Shown here piece after piece: positions 56,619 to 64,000 of a stretch of DNA of 64,000 nucleotides (its first letter is position 1; every line of letters starts with the position of its first letter). Source of the DNA: Kalmusia sp. IMI 367209 (Eukaryota > Ascomycota > Dothideomycetes > Pleosporales > Didymosphaeriaceae); the NCBI GenBank assembly GCA_027946365.1, contig JAPEUQ010000010.1, positions 682,001-746,000 of the forward strand, given 5' to 3'. The position numbers were made by a program, and so were the translations under genes. Under the pieces are notes generated by a model. It was given only the letters and a program-made list of their open reading frames with translations, ran no database searches and was not told the origin of the DNA.

Positions 56619-59187
56619 TTACTCGGTCAAATTCTCCACAACAATCCAGACGGACTCTCCGGGGCCATTCTCTGCATTCACAGCAATCCCTGCCCTCCGC
56701 TCACTTTTTTCAACCTTCCTAGCCTCCCTAAATTGCCGCCTCACATCATACTTCTCCTTCCTTAATGCCTTCTTCTTTTCCCTATGCCCCTTCTTCGCCT
56801 CCTTATACTCCTTACTCTTCTTCCCCAACCCCTGCCTCCTCAACTCCCTCCTTGCCTGCCGATGCTCCCTCATCAGCTCCCTCCGCTGACTTTTGAACTC
56901 GCGCATAATGGCGCGCTTGGTTCGCTTCTGCTCGATCTTTTCCTCCAGCGCCGTCTTGTCTTTCGCTGCCTTCTCGATGGCGAGGGCGCGCTCGCGCTCG
57001 ATATCTGCGGATGACTTCTTGCCTTTTGCGCGGGAGGCTTCGGCAGCGGTGTTGATTTCGCGAACGCGGGAGGCGAAGATGGCAGAGGTGTTGGGATGTT
57101 TTTCTTCGTCTTCGTCATCGGAGGTGTCGGAGGAGGACGAGCTGGAGGACGAGCTGTTTGAAGAGATGGAAGAAGCATCGTCGGCGGTGTGCTTTTTGGC
57201 GGCCTGTTTCTCGGCATGCTTCTGGAGCTCGACTGCGATGTGGTCCTCGGTTGGGTTCGCGTGATGGATGCCCGTGTCCTGGTCATTGACAGTGGCTGCA
57301 GGAGGAACACTCGATGATGAGGTCTCAGGCGCTCGTTGTGAGCCGGGTCCTGCATTATTGCATCCACTTGCACTCCCACTCGCTCTCTGACCTAACGTTT
57401 CAGCTCTCTTGCTTATGTCGTTGCCCCAGGAGCTAGCATCCTTTGCGAGTTGGTCACCCCATGCCTCCATCCTCTTGCCGAACTCCTCACCCAGCTTTCC
57501 CAGACTATGCCCGAGAGCTTCCCAGCCATTGCCGCCGCTGCCGGAACCGCCGCGAGGCTGGAAGCCCCAAGGGATGGTGCCAGGTGGGCCGAAGGGGCCG
57601 CGATTTGCAGGTCCCCAGGGACCGTGACCTGGAGGGCCGAACGGACCGAAGCCGGGAGGACCGTGGGGTCCATGGCCTGGTGGACCGAAGTGAGTAAATC
57701 CTGGAGGCCCATGAGGTCCATGGCCCGGGTGACCGAATGGACCATGTCCGGGTGCGCCGAAGGGAGTCCAAGGGCCGCCTCGTCCTCTGGCACCGCTTCC
57801 ACGTCCACGCCAGCCGCCGAACGGTGGGTGCGGGGACTCGGCGGGTTGAGGATATTCTCCTGGAATGGAATGAGGAGGATCTTCAGTATCCCCAGCATCA
57901 CGTTCTCTTTCAGCATACTCCCTTTCTAGAGCACTCTTCTCGGTGTCCCGAGGTTGCGGTCTTTCATTTGCTGAGGGTGCATCTCGCGATGTGGAAGTAC
58001 TCCGGAATTTTTCACCCATCTCTTTGAGCGTAAGCACTGCAATGCTCGGCTCAGGGACGTCCATCTCAAGGGCTTCTATCCACGGATGTAAGGCCTGCGC
58101 TCTCTTGGCTGGCGTCGATTTCGGATCCAGGACGCTCGCGACCGCGCCTGCTCGCTGTCCTCGCTCCTCAGGAATCTTGATAGTGTCCAGCAACGAGCCG
58201 AATGATCTCACCGAGACTTTCAATCCGCGGGGAGAGAAGAAGACTTCGTTTGTAGCGTTTATGTAGTTTCGCACGATGTCGATGCCAGCATCTGAACTGA
58301 GATCTGACCGTACAAGGTCCGCAGGCGTGCAATCCGTTGCCGCACACAGCGCATTCAGACCATCTAGAAAGTCGAGAAACTCAGCGGGCCGGATCGAATG
58401 CGCATGCAGCGCCTTCGCATATGCTCTCAGGAACCGCGCTGGCTCGTCTCCCGCAGTAGAAAGCGTCTCGGTCGACGTCCCCGGCCACGCACCAGGAACA
58501 TGTGCATCGCCTCTCCGTCCGGCTCTTCGCCCATCTCGACGAGCCTTGCCCTTCCGTCCAGATGAGGTCACATTGTCCTGCGGAACTGCGATACAGCGTG
58601 TAAGTCGCGGTGCATACCTCGCGTCCGTATCCGGCTCATGCCTGGTGAATTGCAGTGCCGTGCTCAACAGCACATTCGCCTGGTCCGCCGGCGTCCTCAC
58701 CGTCGTCGTCGTCGTCGAAGTCGCGCTCTGCACCCTCCCCACAGGTACACGCTCGACACTTCCCACTTGCTGCACGGGCACATTCACGCTCCCACTCACC
58801 CCCGACCCATGCCTCCTATTCTCCCGTGCAATCTCCTCTGCACTCGCACGATGCGCCCTCACCTCCGCGCCGGCCGGAACCTCATACTGTGGCACCTCGA
58901 CCTCACTCTCGTCAATGTGCAAGCGAGTAGCGTCCAGATCATCCGGGTTCAAGGGCGGAATTCCATTCCGCGCATCGTGCAACGCTTGTTGCTGCGCTTC
59001 GGCGTAGGAGGGCGGCAAGTCGTCATAGTGCGGGCCGCCGGAAGGGCTGTGGATGGGAGTTGGGTCAAAGACATCGTCATCGGAGTCGATGGTGTCCGGG
59101 AACGAGCTGGAGCGGGGTGTGAAGGGGGCCTGCGAGGGGGTTGTGGAATGGGGGGAGGGTGGGGTTGATGTCGAGGTTGTCGGGCAT
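56619..59187 (-). CDS. Large Gly/Pro-, charge-rich protein with PPSY motif; start frame broken
   Basis: The open frame of about 855 residues has no in-frame ATG near its start. An ATG at 59187 lies in the neighbouring frame and joins it if one base is removed, best at the C6 run read from 59150-59155. Visible in order: a Ser/Pro/Thr start with PRSSSFPDTIDSDDD and a DLPPSYAEA (PPxY, WW-domain ligand) near 60; a central folded-looking domain at about 180-400 (ARYAPRLTRCIAVPQ, FLRAYAKALHAHSIRPAEFLDFLDGLNALC, EVFFSPRGLKVSVRSFGSLL); a GPPGHGP/GPFG repeat region (about 57550-57800); a Ser/acid stretch; and a very basic, Glu-rich helical tail (RREKKKALRKEKYD-like). It resembles a fungal family of unknown function. 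The PPxY and central domain hint at membrane trafficking, but this is speculation. Confidence 0.7.
57550..57800 (-). repeat. GPPGHGP/GPFG low-complexity repeat region
   Basis: Within the Gly/Pro-rich gene, irregular 12-24 nt units encode GPPGHGP, HGPPGF and GPFGPPG about a dozen times. It is a degenerate, in-frame repeat likely to be disordered. Confidence 0.8.
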
Positions 59188-60540
59188 GACGGGCGAATCA
59201 ACGACCGTGATGCAGGATGACTATGTATGTGTGTATGTGTGTAGAATTACAACAGCTGATGATGGATAGATGGCGAGGGGGGAGAGGAAGCTCAAAGAGA
59301 GCTTATATCGACTTTCGTGCCCGCCTGATGTCCCAACAGGCTCGTCATCGCATCAACGTAACAGTAGCCTTTCTCGAAGCCACCATGCAGGGAGGCGATT
59401 GCGAAGCGAGTGCGAAGCGGGCAAGGCTGAAGTTCGTATTTGCTGCTGCCTATCCCCGCTGCCAATCGGTCGGTGCTGACCGCTAGAGACCGCGCGGCCC
59501 ATCGTGTTACCACAGCTGAGCATAGCACTGTGGGCGCGCGAGGCTGTGTGCGGCTTGGGTGTGCCGGGAGCCGATGGGCCTGTCTGATGAAGGTCTTGAT
59601 GGAATGTTCGCAGTATCATACACTACTAATGAGATGATTGACTTTGGCGAGGCAGTTGACAATGTTTTGTTGATGTATAGGTATTGTGCGGGGTTGCGGC
59701 TCGCGGACGCGTCGCTCACCGGTTGTGGCGCTAGAGCTTGCGACGACAGCGTTGCTCTTTGTCTACGACTACACAATAGTATGGCAAGTGATAGAAGCAA
59801 GAGCCCGATAGGATTTGACTATTTTCTTCTTGTGGGTTGGGAGGGCTATCTGCCTGATTATGCAACATGACTGAGGACCTGTCGAAGTCACCGCCAAAAT
59901 CCCTAGCAAAAGCAAATAAGAAAGTATTCTCGGTCTTTAGTTGAAGGGCAACACTTCGAAGGTCTTCTTTACTTTTATATCATGCATCCTGGGGCGATCT
60001 AGCCCAGAATGCGTCCCCAGTCTCTTGTCCCTGTACTATAACCAGATATGAGAGAACATGCCCATACCCAGTCCGATGCGGCACTCTACCGTGGTCCTGG
60101 TAGCAGACAGGCCGGAGAGACTTCTACACATTACAGAAAGCTAAGCTTTTCATCTATGCAATTAGCCTCTATTCGAGTCGCTCGACTTTAATGCCTACAA
60201 TCTTCACTCTCAAGAAAACAAAGCCAATCCACCTCTAGCAAACCCCTACTCTTCATCGACCCAACCTGTTCTTGTAATTGCAGTAGCTACAAGACGATCA
60301 GACGATTCCTCGATTGACACTGCATCATCAAACATCTCTTCACTACTTCTCCACACTAAATCTACAACGCTCGCAAAAGCCGTCACCATAATATTGAATA
60401 GGAAATATACAAGCACAACTCTGCAGTCACATTGCTTCACGCAGAATCTACTACTAACTATGGTATATCCAAATCTCCTCCTCCCTCACCCAACCCCCCT
60501 ATTCGCTTGAAGCCTCCCACATGCTAAGCCTACCGCCCAC
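59188..60540. other. Intergenic between two minus-strand genes
   Basis: 1.35 kb. It includes a TATG/TGTG microsatellite (59222-59242) just upstream of the Gly/Pro-rich gene and the 16-base word at 59979-59994 that recurs at 1636-1651. AT-richer DNA at 60150-60470 is probably the 3' flank of the tyrosinase gene. No gene is supported. Confidence 0.45.
59222..59242. repeat. TATG/TGTG microsatellite
   Basis: A short, imperfect tetranucleotide run (tatgtatgtgtgtatgtgtg) in the leader or promoter of the minus-strand Gly/Pro-rich gene. Confidence 0.8.
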
Positions 60541-62179
60541 CTACTGATAAACATAACAAAACGGCCCCGCCGTGGTCGAAAAGAGCTGATTACTAGGCAG
60601 CCCATCCTGGCCCTTGGGCGCCAACACATCAAGCCACTGCTTATCCGTCGGCTTGCCCTTCGCTGAGTTGGGGTTCATCCAATTGCTGCCGCCTGCGCTG
60701 TGTCAGCAAAGTTCTTCCAGCTTCCATCATTCGAGGGTATGGGTAAGAGTCTTGGGATGCTTTGTGTACCGCGTCACACCCCGTTACGTTACATGCGCAA
60801 GCATAGGAATAGCGAATTAAGGAAAAGCTGGGGTGGCACCGGGTCCTTACCGTCGTACATGCTCGTTCTTGTCTTGACTTGCGCTTCCAGATAATTAACC
60901 CACATCCACCAATGCCTGTCCAGCTGCCCGTGATGCAGCCAGAACGCCGGCTCGCCGGGCGAGACGTACACGTCACCTCCTGGGTCGCCTAGATGCAGCA
61001 CGTTAGCCCTCCCTGATTCTCGACTAGAATTGCATCCTCATGATCGCGCTCGTCGGACTTACCCCAGATGGAATAATGGCCACTGCTATGGATTGCCATC
61101 TTGCTCCCTTGATCGTTCTGCAGTGTGTTCTGGAAATTGAGGATGGCGCTGTTGGACGTGATGTGCGAGGCTAGTTCTGTTGGCGTGAGCGACGTCGTCA
61201 CCAGGTTGTTGTTTACGTCGCGTCGCAGGCAGCGCGTGTTGTCTCCGAACCCGTCGCGCGAGGGGTTGGCTTTGATGTTGAGCTTGGGGTCCATGGTGCC
61301 CATTACAGGGCCGAGGGAGATTGTGAGACTAGAAGAAATAAGCATATGCTTCAAGCATTCTCTGAGAGCAAGAGAAGATTGGAAGGAGGTAGGGGTCGAA
61401 TGGGAGGGAGGTCTATCGTTGGGGTTCAGACGTACTTGCCCATTGGCCCCTTCGTCACACATCCTCCTCCTTGCCCTGCAGCAAACGGTCGTCCCATGAG
61501 GTTTCCGCTATGCGGCACGTAATCCCCGTTCCCACCCAGACTCGTCTCATCGCCGTTGAAGATAGGACTTTTAGGTAGATCAGAGTACTTGCCCCAGTTC
61601 CAATAGGGCTGAGATCCCTTGAAGTTACATTCTGTCTTGAGTGCGGTCTCATATGCCCTTTTAAGTGTCAGGTCGGATGCCATGAGCAAGTTGGGGGGAG
61701 AGGGAAGGAAAAGTACCATATATAATACCGATGCCAGTGCATAAAGTTGGCCGTCGAATGCACGCTCGGGGTCATATTCATATGCACGACGATAAAGTCG
61801 TCATAACGCGATTTGGCACCGGGGTATTTGCCTGCGGGGAGCTGGCTGGGTTGCTTACGGATGCAGTTCACGGCGCGGATGTACTCGAGTTTCTCCTCCT
61901 TAGTTAGGTCGCCACTGTCAACGTTAGTTCACCATACCTTCCTCGACAGAGTAAATAGACTTACTACTCCTTCCGTACAGAGACCGTGTTCTTGTTGCAC
62001 GTCGCCGGTCTAGTCATACCATCCGAGAGGGAGCCATCTAGGACCTTGTACGCGTTGGCAAGCGCCTGTTTCTGGATATCGTCGATAGACAGCGTCTGCC
62101 TCTTGGTGAATGGCCAAGCTGAGGCACTCGAGAAGAGGCACAGCGCCGTGAGGACGTTGACGACCGCGATTCCGGCCAT
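60541..62179 (-). CDS. Secreted tyrosinase-type copper oxidase
   Basis: Six exons: 61965-62179, 61717-61914, 61436-61657, 61063-61328, 60851-60988 and 60541-60692. All introns are GT-AG and phases close to 396 residues. A signal peptide (MAGIAVVNVLTALCLFSSASA) starts it. The CuA site is in VVHMNMTPSVHSTANFMHWH, with the last His in WHRYYIW. The CuB site has AIHSSGHYSIWGDPGGDVY and FWLHHGQLDRHWWMW. CGYKG-like ECNFKGSQPYWNW is also typical. The protein is short, without the C-terminal inhibitory domain of intracellular tyrosinases, and ends CYVYQ. It belongs to the small secreted fungal tyrosinases that oxidise phenols to quinones; the substrate is not determined by sequence. It is not flanked by melanin genes here. 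Confidence 0.92.
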
Positions 62180-63514
62180 ATCGTGTTGTTGAATCCCTCA
62201 CTCACGTACAGGTGAGAGGTTCCCCAACACCCCTCGCTCACCCGGACCCCGCTTTATACATTCCCCAACTCAGTCTTCTCATTCTCGGTCAGGCTTGCAA
62301 AGTGCGTTGAGTAACATAGTAGTATATTTAGATACCCACGGCAGAGCTTACCGAAATGCGTCACGAGAGGAGGCAAGGGCTGACCAACGGGGACGCTGCC
62401 ATTGACCGAGTCTGGGGTAATGCTCTTTAGGAGCACGCGCTGTCCATCTGCCGTGAATGAGATTTAGGCACGTGCTTGTATCCAATGGTGATCGATCTGC
62501 CCGGGGTAGTGTTTAGGATTGAGATGGGATCGGGAAGAGGAACAGAGTGGTGAGCGTATTACCCGCCGACAACCGCGATCGTCACCATTCCCTGCTTTTA
62601 GAGATCAGGGTGTTTCGTATGGTGGGAACCTGTTCAAGGAAGAAGATTCAGTCTGGGTCACGGTGTACACAAGCGTGGGTGAGGCTGGATGGTACCTTTG
62701 TCTGAATGAAAGCTGCAACCAGAGAAGAGAACGGTGCTCGATCACAAAAATACATCGAAGAACTCCATCATCGCCATTCAAAATCCACAACAAACCCAAG
62801 AACCTTCAAAATCCTTTCATTCGCCTCGAATGTCTTCCACCCTTCTCAGCGGTAACACATTATTACGATCGCCAAAACACAGCCCGCATCTATCCGCACG
62901 TTAATACCACCATCGGGTTCCGTACATCGTCGCACAAGAATTTTTATTTGCCGACATGTCGTGTGGTTGGGCTCCCTTTCTGCCGGTTGCGCAACACCCA
63001 ATCCACCGCGAGAACCGTAAAGCATTAATATCGTAAGAGTACCTTGCACCTGCACCCCAGGTCTTGGCATAATAATTTTGTCGAGCGCAATATGAACCGA
63101 CAGCCGGTAAGGCATTCGGCAGTATGCCAGATGCTGTGTATTTCTGGCGCAAGCTGTTCGTATAATTGCGTATTAATCGAATCTTGAGCGGCGGTCCAGT
63201 TTGAAGAACGAAAGGAAAACGCTTGCATCGAAAATGGGTTGATCATGTCGAATTCGGATTACGTGCTATAATGGGTGGACCTGTCCGCTGCTCTGCTTAG
63301 GATCGTGGCCATCCGTACCCGAGATGTTTTCCTTCCCTACTAACGATTGCGCATGTCCACAGCCCGTTCAATCAAATGACAATTGACAGGACCCCCACCG
63401 ACGCCCGGTATAATACTAAGTAATGTAGCATTGGCCTGCAGAACACAGCATTTGCTCTGACCTCCACGTGTTACACTGGTATATCTGTTGGAGAAAATCG
63501 TGATCCCGAGCAAA
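62180..63514. other. Intergenic, with a possible unresolved small gene
   Basis: The promoter of the tyrosinase gene must lie at the left. 62254-62588 contains fragments that look coding (see separate entry). The rest, 62600-63514, is AT-richer, and its frames (62519-63028 plus, 62846-63246 minus) have no motif. Confidence 0.4.
62254..62588 (-). pseudogene. Possible small gene or relic, unresolved
   Basis: A minus-strand frame reads DGQRVLLKSITPDSVNGSV then PVGQPLPPLVTHFG up to a sequence that looks like an intron donor (gtaagc), followed after an acceptor-like gcaag by LTENEKTELGNV and a stop, but the phase is off by one base. Upstream, an ATG at 62588 gives MVTIAVVGG directly before another donor-like gtaata, again one base off. 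The peptides look coding and I recognise no family. It is either a broken small gene or a real one spoiled by base errors. Confidence 0.3.
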
Positions 63515-64000
63515 TTAGTCATCGTTCTTCATCTCTTCATCGCCGTCCTTATCTTCTTTCGCAACAGCGTCCGCTCCAGCCTTTTGCTTGCTATCCTCGT
63601 CCTTCATCTCCTCATCTTTGGGCTCAGTGATAGGCTGCGGACTTCTACTTGAGCGCTCGATGCTCGGTCGTCCCACTGCGCCCTCGATATCCAGATGAGT
63701 CGACCTCTGCGGTCCTGTGTCTTCCATACCGATAACATCCGGACCGCGAGCATGTGGAACTTCCTCTTCGCCTTCGACTGTCTCTATGACCGTGCCTCCG
63801 CCTTCCATGTCACCGACTGAGATTCGGTTGGGATTGGACGTGAGTGAATGCGGATTGTTGAGGACGACACCAGCCTCTTGCTCTTGCCGTAGGATCTCGC
63901 CTTGTGTGACTGGTCCTGTGGATGGTAACGTCTCTCCATCGGGATGTGAGGATGCGATCTGTGACACTCCGTTGGAGCTCGAGGGAGACGTAGCTTGAGC
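63515..64000 (-). CDS. 3' part of an acidic-tailed protein (runs off the window)
   Basis: The frame is open from the stop at 63515 to the right edge, so only the C-terminal about 161 residues are seen; the frame track's apparent start near 63967 is GTG and probably internal. The visible part has RQEQEAGVVLNNPHSLTSNPNRISVGDMEGG, too long to be random and well organised, then a disordered end rich in Glu, Asp and Lys (PKDEEMKDEDSKQKAG, EDKDGDEEMKNDD). Acidic tails of this kind are common on nuclear and chromatin proteins, but no family can be named from this piece. Confidence 0.65.
   Translation of the reverse strand, partial: AQATSPSSSNGVSQIASSHPDGETLPSTGPVTQGEILRQEQEAGVVLNNPHSLTSNPNRISVGDMEGGGTVIETVEGEEEVPHARGPDVIGMEDTGPQRSTHLDIEGAVGRPSIERSSRSPQPITEPKDEEMKDEDSKQKAGADAVAKEDKDGDEEMKNDD

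Noticed and set aside
62519..63028. 169-codon plus-strand frame
   Set aside because: No motif; AT-richer, codon use unlike neighbours; it starts within the unresolved minus-strand candidate.

Overview
The window is nuclear DNA of a filamentous ascomycete. Genes are interrupted by many 45-60 nt GT-AG introns with CTAAC/CTGAC-like branch sites. It carries Pezizomycotina families: a HET domain, a Zn2Cys6 regulator, the silencing factor Clr2, Dmc1 and a secreted tyrosinase. Gene density and style fit a Dothideomycete, but the class is an inference. I see no transposon, rRNA, tRNA or CRISPR array. About 23 genes are supported, most with exon structures whose reading phases close exactly.

Layout. 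1-1721 has no clear gene. 1722-4504 is a head-to-head redox pair: a Rieske/FAD oxidoreductase of the AIFM3 type and a PrxQ-type peroxiredoxin. A single-pass Cys-rich surface protein follows (about 5063-5728), then a 2 kb gap. 7700-11065 is a secreted GH31 alpha-glucosidase in seven exons. Next come a small mitochondrial membrane protein (minus), a coiled-coil protein (12536-14872), a type II membrane protein (minus), the heterochromatin factor Clr2 (18293-20461) and a BTB protein (22003-22878). 25156-26883 is a PCI-domain CSN12 homologue, divergent from ribosomal protein eL20 (27256-28229). A peroxisomal enoyl-CoA hydratase/isomerase (28863-29958, C-terminal AKL) precedes the nucleoporin Nup85 (minus), a Ysc84/SYLF lipid-binding protein and the rRNA-processing protein Rrp7.

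38883-43567 (minus) is the most unusual locus: one 1,475-residue reading frame joins a homeodomain-like segment, C2H2 fingers, a Ser/Thr kinase with catalytic residues intact, and a complete HET (heterokaryon incompatibility) domain. Beside it, 44458-49181 holds a Zn2Cys6 regulator divergent from an L-rhamnonate dehydratase, which reads as a minimal L-rhamnose catabolic locus. Then come UAP1 (UDP-GlcNAc pyrophosphorylase), a seven-knuckle CCHC protein (Gis2/CNBP type), the meiotic recombinase Dmc1, a large Gly/Pro- and charge-rich protein (minus), a six-exon secreted tyrosinase (minus) and the 3' part of an acidic-tailed protein running off the right edge.

Caution on sequence quality: four frame breaks interrupt otherwise intact conserved genes (two in NUP85, one in UAP1, one at the start of the 56619-59187 gene). 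Three sit at homopolymers, and all look more like base-level indel errors than real lesions.
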